Source: Pseudogulbenkiania sp. MAI-1
GTDB taxonomy: Bacteria > Pseudomonadota > Gammaproteobacteria > Burkholderiales > Chromobacteriaceae
Assembly: GCF_000527175.1 (NCBI RefSeq)
Contig: NZ_AZUR01000001.1
Span: forward strand, 1,027,011-1,091,010
Direction of reading: 5' to 3'
Length of the DNA: 64,000 bases
The position numbers and the translations under genes are program-made. Positions 34,101-41,915 of this stretch are shown here, piece after piece (within the stretch, counting starts at the first letter, position 1; every line of letters begins with the position of its first letter). Below the pieces are notes generated by a model. That model did no database searches, had not been told where the DNA came from, and was given only the letters and a program-made list of their open reading frames with translations.

Positions 34101-35070
34101 GATCGCCGCGATATTGCAGCAGCTTCTCCTCGCCGGCCTGTACCAGACCGCGATGGAGCAACTCGAATTGCTGGGAGGCCACGGTGGTGGCGTCGAAGCC
34201 GTTACCCTGGCTGGCTGTCAGGGTGCTGCCCCACACCCGGGCACGCTCTTCTTCCGGCATGTCCTGGAAGAACTCGGCGAACCCGCCCAGCAGGTCCAGT
34301 TTGGTAAACACCAGGTAGACGGGGACGTGCAGCTCGAACGTGCTGCAGACCTCGTGGATGCGCTCTCGTACCTGACGGACATACAGCGAAAAGCCTTCGC
34401 TGTGGTGCTGGGCCAGTTCGGGCAGGCTGATGGCGACCAGGATGCCGTTCACCGGCGCCTTGGGGCGGTGCTTTTTCAGCAGCTTCAGAAAAGCCAGCCA
34501 TTCGCCACGATCCTCGCTCTGGGTCGCGTAGCGGCCGGCGGTGTCGAGCAGCACCCCCTCGGTGGAGAAGAACCAGTCGCAGTTGCGCGTGCCGCCTACC
34601 CCCTGGATGGCGCTCTTGTCGCTGAAGGGGAAGGTGAGGCCGGATTGCAGGATGGCCGAGCTCTTGCCGGCGGCAGGATGGCCGATGATCATGTACCAGG
34701 GTAGCTCGTACAGTGCCGCATTGCCGCTGCTGTTGCCGAGTTTCGACCTCTTCAGGGTGTCGATGGCGGCCAGCAGGCGCTGGCGCAGCAGGGTGACTTC
34801 GGCGCGCTTCTCGGAGCCTGCGTGGATCACGGCATCGTCCGCCTGCTGGCGCAGCATTTTCTCCAGCAGCCCTCCGGCACGGCGCGCCAGAAGCTGCCCG
34901 ATCAGCAGGCTTGCCACCCAGAGCAGCATGATCACGACGATGCAGCTCAGCCTGGCCTCCAGGGTTTCCAGCCCCATCCATTCACCCAGGAACCAGATCA
35001 GGGCGATCAGGATCAGGAATCCGATTGCCGATGCCACCTTGGCATATCGACGCCAACCTTTTTTCAACAC
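31108..35070 (-). CDS. tssM: T6SS membrane complex protein TssM (IcmF)
   Basis: A 1320-residue inner-membrane protein that forms the TssJLM trans-envelope complex. Two N-terminal helices (about 12-32 and 41-61) are followed by a cytoplasmic domain with Walker A 'GHPAAGKSS' (130-138), a third helix near 435-455, and a large periplasmic part ending in the TssJ-contacting beta domain. An Ala/Pro-rich, low-complexity stretch of about 140 residues (about 555-693; nt 32990-33405) interrupts the periplasmic region and makes the protein longer than E. coli or Vibrio TssM. The start is GTG at 35070, just after AGGTGAAGAG. Confidence 0.96.
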   Translation of the reverse strand: MLKKGWRRYAKVASAIGFLILIALIWFLGEWMGLETLEARLSCIVVIMLLWVASLLIGQLLARRAGGLLEKMLRQQADDAVIHAGSEKRAEVTLLRQRLLAAIDTLKRSKLGNSSGNAALYELPWYMIIGHPAAGKSSAILQSGLTFPFSDKSAIQGVGGTRNCDWFFSTEGVLLDTAGRYATQSEDRGEWLAFLKLLKKHRPKAPVNGILVAISLPELAQHHSEGFSLYVRQVRERIHEVCSTFELHVPVYLVFTKLDLLGGFAEFFQDMPEEERARVWGSTLTASQGNGFDATTVASQQFELLHRGLVQAGEEKLLQYRGDQVHPAHFAFPIEFHGLKEAVVKFVTLLYEDDPYHARPLLRGFYFTSALQEGTPRIVAASRVQGQFDLTTKQGDKRQVPASYSFFLGDLFRKVLFPDQHLISRQTRYSGSRWRMAAMAAGVLTLSVLAGLWSWSYIGNQQLLAEISQEREAARKLATSGQLYDKLRALQQLQTRLEQLQAYRTEGAPWQIGVGLYQGKPLEAALRSEYFAGIKTLMLEPVQRNLETSLLALDQRQPASPPPILEAKPVAPAPAPSVTIPAKPKPKYRPRLQGKPLPNIELSAIPEEYRGHPVPLSTDDYHIRTAVWPHQAPQPVATNWQASGFGLHRASWTPPARVAAVQPSTVSVAAATQAVAAATEASAERPAQAPAKSPQLDASYNALKTYLMLYQPQRMEPAHLADQLPRYWRPYLEAQRGQYSTEEIMAVAEKLLAFYISQLKAPDLPLISPNLRVVNQAREVLRGSFKRMSAEERVFNEIRARANTRFAPLTVARILNNRDLDIMAGSQMVEGAFTREAWDQYVKAAIEEASKGEIRSDDWVLAATSQDNLGKDGDGEKNRAALEAQYRAAYIDSWKRFLQGVTVRDFTSPAQSASAMTRLSDRETSPIKLILLRAATETAWDNPSELNRSLENAKQSVLKKTAELLKGGSSENTPKDKLYGEVGRQFAGVAQLVKGDNTPINGYLEQLAKLKAKLGAIASTDDPGSLARATLQATFNNSGSELADSIAYVDNALLAQSTPDTVSLVRPMLVRPLSHSYSTLLGPVSADINQAWATEVLPQWRQLSAKYPFSDAGSTASIAEINRFLKANDGTLDRFINKYLAGLVQKKGDMLVPRAWGELGIKFNPAFLSSVSSLSALANGQLQEGDSLRFELQPQPTPGLSEIVFDIDGQELRYRNGPQIWQPFTWNGNGQTTGARIQVLSYNGASSVVANHPGGMGLMRLLAGAKVVQDGPDGTQLAWSLRKADGDTQSVRVNFRVLSGVNPLQLTRLNKLTLPERVTL

Positions 35071-35090
35071 CTCTTCACCTTCCTATTTGT

Positions 35091-35966
35091 TTATTGCTGC
35101 CGGGCCAGCAGCTGCTTGAGCGAGCCGCTGCGTTCGATATGGCCGTAGTCCTTGAAGCTCCAGTTGCCGCCCCAGGTCAGCCCCGCCGCCGTCGCTTCCT
35201 CCCCCAGGGCGAGATAGGCCGACATGGCCCAGGGGTCGCGCTCCGAAATCACGACTTTCCCGTTCCTGACAGGAGCCAGATCGACGGCCAGGCCGTATTG
35301 GTGCTTGCTCTGTCCTCCCTTGGCCTTGGTGACCAGCGTGCCTTGTTCCGCCAGGGCATCCTGACGCTCGGGACTGCGGTAACCCTCCAACAGGGTCATG
35401 GGGTAGCCACGCGCTTCCAGCCGTGTCATGACGTGCAGCACCGTCTGAACGAACGACGCGTCGAGCTTGTTCCAGTCCCGGTCCGCCCGGTTCAGTCGCG
35501 GCTGTTCGCTGATGGCATCTCGGAAAGCCTCCGGGGGTAGAGGCGGGGGAGGAACCAACTGTTCCTCCTGCAAGGTCAGCTTGATCCGCGAGCTGTGCGT
35601 GTATTCATTAGGGATGAATTCCGACGATCCGTGCATTTCTCTAAAAAACAAATCCAACACGACTGGCATGGCGGCCAAAGATAACGAAACAAGGGGTATT
35701 CTGGCAATGACGAAGTACTTTTTTGTGTGTTCTTCGCTTTTTGTTTGTCGCATTGTTGCCGTGCCGGATGGTGTCTCTTGGCGTGGGTCCTGAGCGCGGA
35801 TATCGGCCGCCTGGGTTGTGGATGCAACGTTTGTTTCTTCTATAACTATTTCATTTGATAGGATTTTTTTATTGAAAAAGCGTAGCCCAATCCACGAGAT
35901 CAGGCATATCAGCAACATGGCTGTCGCTGGAGCGAGGTAGACTTGTACTGAGTTAGGCCAGTTCAT
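35091..35966 (-). CDS. tagX: TagX-like T6SS peptidoglycan peptidase (M15/VanY type)
   Basis: A 291-residue membrane protein with helices near 9-29 and 85-107 and a periplasmic C-terminal peptidase domain. The zinc motif SxHxxGxAxD is 'SKHQYGLAVD' (H222, D229) and the third ligand is in 'YGHIE' (H276), as in M15 D-Ala-D-Ala/L-Ala-D-Glu peptidases. TagX of Acinetobacter, an L,D-endopeptidase encoded in the T6SS locus and needed for assembly, has this type of domain and context. It is the first gene of the leftward operon. The first 100 codons are strikingly AT-rich compared with the rest. Confidence 0.82.
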   Translation of the reverse strand: MNWPNSVQVYLAPATAMLLICLISWIGLRFFNKKILSNEIVIEETNVASTTQAADIRAQDPRQETPSGTATMRQTKSEEHTKKYFVIARIPLVSLSLAAMPVVLDLFFREMHGSSEFIPNEYTHSSRIKLTLQEEQLVPPPPLPPEAFRDAISEQPRLNRADRDWNKLDASFVQTVLHVMTRLEARGYPMTLLEGYRSPERQDALAEQGTLVTKAKGGQSKHQYGLAVDLAPVRNGKVVISERDPWAMSAYLALGEEATAAGLTWGGNWSFKDYGHIERSGSLKQLLARQQ

Positions 35967-36111
35967 ACGTCAGTGTTGTTCAATGACTATGTTGTTAACT
36001 ATGTGTTTAATGATTAATTTACTAAAAATTTAGCATTATTGCTAATTTTGTATAAAAAATGCTTTTCAATTATCATGTCTCTTTGGCATGATTTCCAGAG
36101 GTGGCTGACAG
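35967..36111. promoter_or_regulatory. AT-rich divergent promoter region of the T6SS operons
   Basis: A 145-bp region, very rich in A+T, between the divergent tagX and tssJ genes. It must contain both operon promoters. Several -10-like sequences (for example TATAAA near 36051) are present, but none pairs convincingly with a -35 box. A TTGGCA near 36086 lacks a matching -12 element, so I do not call a sigma-54 promoter. The AT content makes it a natural target for H-NS/MvaT-type silencing. Confidence 0.6.
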
Positions 36112-36648
36112 ATGCAGCATTGCAAGACCGGGGTGCGGTGCCATGCCAGGGGGCTCCTGGGGCTATTGGTGCCTGCTGTATTGCTCTTGTCCGGGTGTGC
36201 TTCGAATAAGGAAGTACAGGTGTCCGGCGAAGCCTCCGCGCAGTTGAACCGCGACAGTCGCGGCAAGCCGCTGTCGGTTGTGGTGCGGGTCTATCAGCTG
36301 AAGTCGGATCAGACATTCAACCGCTTGAGCATGGAAGCGCTGGTGGCGGTCAAGTCGGATAAGGAACTGCTGGCGTCCGAACTGCTCGACATGCGCGAGA
36401 TGACGCTGCTGCCGGGCGGGCGCGTCACAGTGTCCGATTTCGTGGTGAATCCCGAGGCTTCGCACATTGGTTTGATAGCCCTGTTCCGTCAGCCGGACCG
36501 GCATTTCTGGCGCTTGCTGTTCGATGCCGATGCCGTGCGCAGCAAGGGGCTGCAATTCATGGCGGAAGACTGCTACCTGCGCGCCGTCAAACCCCCGGCA
36601 AAGCTGCTGCCGGGGCAGCCCAAGTCGCTGCAGGTCGTTTGCCGCTAG
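36112..36648 (+). CDS. tssJ: T6SS outer-membrane lipoprotein TssJ
   Basis: A 178-residue TssJ (SciN/VasD). The signal peptide ends in lipobox 'LLSGC' (Cys near residue 29). The mature part has the transthyretin-like fold, with conserved 'PLSVVVRVYQLKSDQTFNRLS' and 'LLPGGRV' segments. It anchors the TssM periplasmic tip to the outer membrane. First gene of the rightward operon; tssK follows after 77 bp. Confidence 0.92.
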   Translation: MQHCKTGVRCHARGLLGLLVPAVLLLSGCASNKEVQVSGEASAQLNRDSRGKPLSVVVRVYQLKSDQTFNRLSMEALVAVKSDKELLASELLDMREMTLLPGGRVTVSDFVVNPEASHIGLIALFRQPDRHFWRLLFDADAVRSKGLQFMAEDCYLRAVKPPAKLLPGQPKSLQVVCR

Positions 36649-36725
36649 GCCGGACGTTTGCCTAGCGTGTTGGTTTTGGATGTGTTGGCCAGTGCAGGGT
36701 GCCTGGTTCACCGGATTGATTGAAG

Positions 36726-38072
36726 ATGCAACAAGCTAAACGTGTGTTGTGGGGCGAAGGCATGTTTCTGCGCCCGCAGCATTTTCAACAGCAGACGCTG
36801 TTTCTCGAGCAAGATGTCGTCAGCCGCCAGCAACTGATGCGCCGCCATACGTGGGGCGTGCAGCAACTGCGGCTTGATGAACAGGCGCTAAAGGGAGGGA
36901 TGGTGCGGGTGGATGCCCTAGGCATCCTGTTCCGCGACGGCCTGCTCTATCAGGCCCCGCAGTCCTCGCCATTGCCCTTGTCCAGGGATCTCTCGACCCT
37001 GCCGCAACTGGGGGTGGCAACGACGCTGTATGCCTGCCTGGCCGATCTGCAGGCCTATGGCGGCAATGCCCATAGCGGCGAGCCGGCCGGCAGGCCGAGC
37101 CGCTATCAGAATGGTGGCGCGGAACTGGCCGATCTCTACACCCAGGCGTTGCCGGCAGAAGTGGCGACACTGGAGCCCGACGTGCGCCTGATGTTCGAAG
37201 AAGAGAACCGCGATGGCTACGACGCCATTCCTCTGTGCCGCCTGCAGAAGGATGCCACCGGCCAGTGGGGTGTGGCCGGCGATTTTCTGCCGCCGCTGCT
37301 GACCATCGGCGCTGCGGGAGAACTCCCGCAGTTGGTGCGGCGACTGCTGGATATCCTGCTGGTGAAAAGTCAGGCTCTGGCGGGGGCGCAGCGCGAGCGA
37401 GCCAAGAGCGTGATGGAATTCGGCTCCAGCGACATCAGCGCCTTCTGGCTGCTGCATACCGTCAATCGCAACTTCGCCCGTTTGCGCCACCTGTCGCTGA
37501 GCAACCCGCTGCATCCGGAAGAGCTGTACATGGCACTGGCGGAGTTTTGCGGCGAGCTGCAGACATTTTCTACCCGCTATGCGCTGGCCGACATACCCGC
37601 CTACCGCCATGACGATCTGCATGCGGTGTTTGCCGCGTTGGACCTGCAGATTCGCGAACTGCTGGAAACCGTCATCTCGGCACGCTATGTCGTCATCCCG
37701 CTGCATTCCCCGAAGCCATCCTTCCATATCGGCCGGCTGGAGAGCGACCGTCTGCTGGACAAGGTCGACTTTTACCTCTCGGTGCAGAGCGAGCAGCCGG
37801 CCAGCCAGGTCATCGACAACGTGCCGCTCAAGTTCAAGATCGGCGCACCGGACGATGTCGAGAAAATTCTCAACTCCGCCATGCGCGGGGTGGCGCTGAG
37901 CCATGCGGCGCAGACCCCTTCCGTCGTGCCGGTGCGGGTGGGCAATCACTACTTTGCGCTTCAGCCGCACGGCGACATTTTTGCCCGCATGCTGCAGTCG
38001 CGCAGCATCTGCATCTACGTTCCGCAAACCCTGTCCGGGCTGACCCTGGAACTGATCGCTGTTTTCCGTTGA
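36726..38072 (+). CDS. tssK: T6SS baseplate protein TssK
   Basis: A 448-residue TssK (VasE/ImpJ), the trimeric adaptor linking baseplate wedges to TssL/TssM. The N-terminal 'VLWGEGMFLRPQHFQQQ' motif is diagnostic, as is the central 'SFHIGRLESDRLLDKVDFYLSV' type segment. The ATG at 36726 gives the family's usual start; an in-frame TTG lies two codons upstream. It lies between tssJ and tssL in the standard JKL order. Confidence 0.96.
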   Translation: MQQAKRVLWGEGMFLRPQHFQQQTLFLEQDVVSRQQLMRRHTWGVQQLRLDEQALKGGMVRVDALGILFRDGLLYQAPQSSPLPLSRDLSTLPQLGVATTLYACLADLQAYGGNAHSGEPAGRPSRYQNGGAELADLYTQALPAEVATLEPDVRLMFEEENRDGYDAIPLCRLQKDATGQWGVAGDFLPPLLTIGAAGELPQLVRRLLDILLVKSQALAGAQRERAKSVMEFGSSDISAFWLLHTVNRNFARLRHLSLSNPLHPEELYMALAEFCGELQTFSTRYALADIPAYRHDDLHAVFAALDLQIRELLETVISARYVVIPLHSPKPSFHIGRLESDRLLDKVDFYLSVQSEQPASQVIDNVPLKFKIGAPDDVEKILNSAMRGVALSHAAQTPSVVPVRVGNHYFALQPHGDIFARMLQSRSICIYVPQTLSGLTLELIAVFR

Positions 38073-38079
38073 GGTCGAC

Positions 38080-38784
38080 ATGAGTCAAGCCGCCGTAACC
38101 GCCATCGCCAACGAGTCCACCATCAATGTGGCCAGCACCGGCCCCAGTCTGCGTGAGATGCTGGAAGATGGTGTGTACCTGCTGTTTCTGCTGAAAGACG
38201 GCAACGCGCCAGGCAGCAGCGTAGAGTTCAACCGCCGTATCGACCAGTTCCTGCTGCAGTACGAACGCAATGCCCGCAACTTCGGCAAGTCGGTCGAAGC
38301 CATCGGTCAGGCCAAGTACGCGTTCTGCGCCCTGCTGGACGAGATCATCCTGTCCTCCGATTTTTCGCTGCGCGACGAGTGGGAGCGCATGCCGCTGCAA
38401 CTGCGTCTGTTTGGCGAGCATCTGGCGGGGGAGGGCTTCTTCAACCGGCTGGAGCAACTGCGCCTGGAGCCGGCGCGACACATCGAGGAACTGGAAGTGT
38501 ATTACACCTGCCTGTTGCTCGGCTTTCAGGGGCGCTACCTGCTGGAGGGCGAAGAGAAGCTCGGCTACCTCACCCACAAGCTGGGGCAGGAGATCCAGCA
38601 AGTACGCGGTGGCAAGGCCGAGTTCGCCCCCCATTGGCAACTGCCGCAACGTTTCCAGGCCTTTGTTCGCCATGAATTGCCGCTGTGGCTGTACTTCGCC
38701 CTGTTGGCCCTGGTTGGCGCCGCGATCTGGGGGACGTATCACTGGCTGCTCGGCCGTCAACTGAGCAAATTGTTCGGGATCTGA
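38080..38784 (+). CDS. tssL: T6SS membrane complex protein TssL (DotU/IcmH)
   Basis: A 234-residue, tail-anchored inner-membrane protein. The cytoplasmic DotU domain includes 'AKYAFCALLDEIILSSDF' (about 86-103) and 'FFNRLEQLRLEP'. A single helix near the C-terminus (about 205-222) anchors it. There is no peptidoglycan-binding extension, so a separate anchoring protein (perhaps the OmpA-like lipoprotein) may be needed. It forms the membrane complex with TssM and TssJ. Confidence 0.94.
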   Translation: MSQAAVTAIANESTINVASTGPSLREMLEDGVYLLFLLKDGNAPGSSVEFNRRIDQFLLQYERNARNFGKSVEAIGQAKYAFCALLDEIILSSDFSLRDEWERMPLQLRLFGEHLAGEGFFNRLEQLRLEPARHIEELEVYYTCLLLGFQGRYLLEGEEKLGYLTHKLGQEIQQVRGGKAEFAPHWQLPQRFQAFVRHELPLWLYFALLALVGAAIWGTYHWLLGRQLSKLFGI

Positions 38785-38787
38785 GCG

Positions 38788-39273
38788 ATGTATGGCCCCT
38801 CCCCGCGGCATACCCAGATTCTGCCTTCGGTGCTGGACCGGCTGCTGGACGACCAGCCCGATCTCAGCCATGGGGCCGAGCATTTGCTATTTGAACTGCC
38901 GCAGTTCCGCCGTGCGCTGGCGCGTGATCTGGAAGCTCTGCTCAATACCCGCGTCATGGCGCAGCCGGAGCTGTTCGAGGCCCATACCCTGGCGGGAGAC
39001 AGCATGCTGCAGTTCGGTATTCCCGACCTGAGCGGCATTAGCCTGCTGAATCCTGACGATCGCGAACTGCTGCGCGAGCAACTGCGCCGCGCCATTGAAA
39101 TCCACGAGCCGCGTTTGTCTCGCGTCAGGGTGAATCTGGATGCACCGAGGGAAATGGAGCGGCACCTGCGTTTCCGTGTCGATGCAGTACTGAAAGTGCA
39201 CCCGCACCGTCCCCCCGTGAGCTTTGACGCCACGTTGCAACTGTCGTCCAACGTTTACAAGGTTCAGGGCTGA
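38788..39273 (+). CDS. tssE: T6SS baseplate protein TssE
   Basis: A 161-residue TssE, the gp25-like wedge component of the baseplate. The conserved 'SVLNFG'-type site appears as 'SMLQFGIPDLSGI', followed by 'IEIHEPRLSRVRV' near residue 105, which matches the gp25 'E.FEPRL' motif. It starts 3 bp after tssL and ends 17 bp before vgrG2. Confidence 0.92.
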   Translation: MYGPSPRHTQILPSVLDRLLDDQPDLSHGAEHLLFELPQFRRALARDLEALLNTRVMAQPELFEAHTLAGDSMLQFGIPDLSGISLLNPDDRELLREQLRRAIEIHEPRLSRVRVNLDAPREMERHLRFRVDAVLKVHPHRPPVSFDATLQLSSNVYKVQG

Positions 39274-39290
39274 AAAGCCTTCGTCTCTCC

Positions 39291-41915
39291 ATGGATCTTT
39301 CTTCCTTGCTCGCCAGCTTCGCCGCCGCCTTTACCCAGGACCAGCGCCTCGTTACCCTGCAACTGGGCGACGGCGGGCGCTGGGGCGAGACGCTGCTGCC
39401 GCTCGCCGTGCACGGCGACGAGGCGGTGTCCGACAGCTACCGCTACCGTGTCGAATGCCTGTCGCCGGATGCCGGGCTCGAACTCAAGGGCCTGCTCGGC
39501 GTGCCGGTGCGGCTGGGCATCGCCGGGGCGGACGGAACCGAACAGGTGCGCTGCGGCGTGGTCAGCGCCGCCGAGGCGGCGGGCAGCGACGGCGGCTTCG
39601 CCAAGTACGCCCTCACCGTCGAGCCGCCGTTCGCGCTCCTGCGCCTGCGCCGTACCAGCCGCGTGTTCCAGGATCAGTCGGTGCCCGACATCGTGCGCCA
39701 GGTCTTCGCCGAGCACGCCGCCGCCAACCCGGTGTTCGCGGCGGTGCAGAGCCTGGATTTTTCATTGGCGGGCGAACTGCCGCCGCGTAGCTATTGCTTG
39801 CAATACCGCGAGAGTGACTACGACTTCATCGTGCGTCTGCTGCACGAAGAGGGACTGGCCTGGCGCTTCGTCCATTTGGATGGGGACATCCCCCAAGTCC
39901 AGCTCATCGCCTTCGACGCCCCGTACTCGCTGCCGCCCGCCGGGGTGGAACGGGTGCGCTTCCACCGTACCGATGCCACCGAAGCCGAAGACGGCCTCAC
40001 CCGCTGGGACAGTACGCGCCAGATCGTCAGCGGCAGCGTGGCGCTGGCGACCTTCGATTACCACCCGGTCGCCACCGGCCACAGCGGGGATACCAGCGCC
40101 GTCGACCAGGGCTCCGATGGCGCCCGGCTGCAAAGCAGCCTGCAGGACTACGACGTCCCCGGCCAGTACTACGCCGGCGACGCCGACCAGCTCGCGCACT
40201 ACGCCCGGCTGCGCCAGCAGGCGCACGACGTGCAGGCCAAGCGCTTCGACGGCGGTGGCTCGGTGCGCGGACTGACTGCCGGGCAGTGGTTCCGCCTCGA
40301 CGAGCACCCAGCCCACGAATGGGATAGTGCCGAACAGCGCGAATTCGTCGTCACGCGCCAGACCTTCACCGCCCGCAACAATCTGCCGGCAGACTTGCAG
40401 AAGCTCGTCGGTGGCAACACCGCGGAAACCGCGCCATTCCACACGCAGTTCCAGGCCCAACGCCGTGGCCTGCCGCTCACCCCGGCCTACGCCGGCACGG
40501 CGCTCGCCAAGCCCACCGCACGTGGCGCCCAGACCGCTACCGTGGTCGGCCCCGCCGGCGAAGAAGTGCACACCGACGCCCATGGCCGTATCAAGGTCCA
40601 GTTTCATTGGGCCCGTCCGGATGAGCATCCCACCATCGGCGCCAACCTCGACGACACCTCCAGTTGCTGGCTGCGCGTGGCCATGCCCTCGGCCGGCGCC
40701 GGCTGGGGCCACCAGTTCATCCCGCGCATCGGCCAGGAAGTGCTGGTCGACTTCATCGAAGGGGACATCGACCGGCCGGTGATCACCGGCGTGCTATACA
40801 ACGGCAGTCATCCGCCGCCCGCCTTCAGCGGGGCCGGCAGCCTGCCGGCCAACAAGACCCTGTCCGGCATCAAGTCGAAAGAGCATCAGGGCGGGCAATA
40901 CAACGAGCTGCTGTTCGACGACACCCCCGGTGAAGTGAGAACCAAGCTCTCGTCCGAACACGGCAAGACTCAGCTCAACCAGGGCTATCTCGCCCATCCG
41001 CGCACCGATGGCAAAGCCACGCCACGCGGTGACGGCTTCGAACTACGCACCGACCGCCACGGCGCGATCCGTGCCGGGCATGGCCTCTTGCTGAGTACCG
41101 AAGCGCAGGCCTCAGCCTCCGGCAAGCAACTGGCCCGCGACGGCGCGCAAAGCCAGCTCGATGCCGCGCTGGCGCTCAGCCAATCCCTTGGCGAGACCGC
41201 CACCGCCCAACTGGCCGACAGCGTCGAAACCGGTCCGGAGACGATCCAGCCCGACAACAGCAAAGGCGCCACGAAGACCGACGGCCACCTGCAGCACCAC
41301 GTCCAGGCCCTCAAAGCCTGGGAAGCGGGTTCGAATACCGATAAAGAATCCAAGACCGCCGCCAATGGTCAGGCCGGCCAGCAGCCGCTGATGATCCTCT
41401 CTGCCCCAGCCGGCCTCGCCGCCACCACCGACAACAGCCTCACCCTGGCCGCCGGGACGAATATCGACCAGGTGGCCCAGCGCGACACCCACCAGACCTC
41501 GGGCCGGCGCTGGCTGCACAACGTGGGGCAGCACATCAGCCTGTTTGTGGCGGGGGTGAAGGACGCCGTCAGCCTGAAGCTGATCGCCGCCAAGGGCAAG
41601 GTGCAGGTCCAGTCGCAGAGCGATGCCATGGAGCTGACGGCGGACAAGGACGTGCGGATCAGCAGCCTGAAGGCGAGCCAGCAGTTCAACGGCAAGAAGG
41701 AAGTGCTGCTGACCTGCGGCGGGGCCTACATCCGCATCAAGGACGGCAAGATCGAACTGCACGCGCCGGGCAAGGTGAGTTTCAAGGGAGGCAGCCACGA
41801 TTGGAGTGGGCCGGCGAGGATGAACAAGGAAGTGCTGCGTTTTCCGAACACCGTGTGCAAGCAGTGCATGCAGATGGCGGCCAAGGAAGGCAACCCGCTG
41901 GTGAATGGGCGATGA
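39291..41915 (+). CDS. vgrG: T6SS spike protein VgrG2
   Basis: An 874-residue VgrG with the same gp27/gp5/DUF2345 order as VgrG1. Residues from about 21 to 788 are nearly identical to VgrG1. After 'ELTADKDV' it switches to a different end ('RISSLKASQQFNGKKEVLLTCGG'), finishing with a short Cys-containing tail 'CKQCMQMAAKEGNPL'. Unlike VgrG1 it lacks the long transthyretin-like extension and is instead followed, with a 4-bp ATGA overlap, by a DUF4123 adaptor gene. It therefore probably loads the Tle1-type effector through that adaptor. Confidence 0.95.
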   Translation: MDLSSLLASFAAAFTQDQRLVTLQLGDGGRWGETLLPLAVHGDEAVSDSYRYRVECLSPDAGLELKGLLGVPVRLGIAGADGTEQVRCGVVSAAEAAGSDGGFAKYALTVEPPFALLRLRRTSRVFQDQSVPDIVRQVFAEHAAANPVFAAVQSLDFSLAGELPPRSYCLQYRESDYDFIVRLLHEEGLAWRFVHLDGDIPQVQLIAFDAPYSLPPAGVERVRFHRTDATEAEDGLTRWDSTRQIVSGSVALATFDYHPVATGHSGDTSAVDQGSDGARLQSSLQDYDVPGQYYAGDADQLAHYARLRQQAHDVQAKRFDGGGSVRGLTAGQWFRLDEHPAHEWDSAEQREFVVTRQTFTARNNLPADLQKLVGGNTAETAPFHTQFQAQRRGLPLTPAYAGTALAKPTARGAQTATVVGPAGEEVHTDAHGRIKVQFHWARPDEHPTIGANLDDTSSCWLRVAMPSAGAGWGHQFIPRIGQEVLVDFIEGDIDRPVITGVLYNGSHPPPAFSGAGSLPANKTLSGIKSKEHQGGQYNELLFDDTPGEVRTKLSSEHGKTQLNQGYLAHPRTDGKATPRGDGFELRTDRHGAIRAGHGLLLSTEAQASASGKQLARDGAQSQLDAALALSQSLGETATAQLADSVETGPETIQPDNSKGATKTDGHLQHHVQALKAWEAGSNTDKESKTAANGQAGQQPLMILSAPAGLAATTDNSLTLAAGTNIDQVAQRDTHQTSGRRWLHNVGQHISLFVAGVKDAVSLKLIAAKGKVQVQSQSDAMELTADKDVRISSLKASQQFNGKKEVLLTCGGAYIRIKDGKIELHAPGKVSFKGGSHDWSGPARMNKEVLRFPNTVCKQCMQMAAKEGNPLVNGR
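39354..41654 (+). repeat. 2.3-kb inverted repeat, copy 2 (within vgrG2)
   Basis: Partner of 24493-26793 in opposite orientation. Identity begins abruptly at codon 22 of vgrG2 and ends abruptly after 'DKDV', at the junction with the effector-specific 3' end. Before 39354 the two genes are similar but clearly diverged, so the near-perfect identity is confined to this tract. Confidence 0.92.

Noticed and set aside
36080..36100. Sigma-54 promoter before tssJ
   Set aside because: A TTGGCA is present, but no TTGC-type -12 element occurs at the required distance.
24493..41654. The two vgrG copies as the ends of a composite transposon
   Set aside because: No transposase, no terminal inverted repeats beyond the vgrG body, and the repeats lie within coding sequence with gene-specific 3' ends; duplication or gene conversion explains them better.
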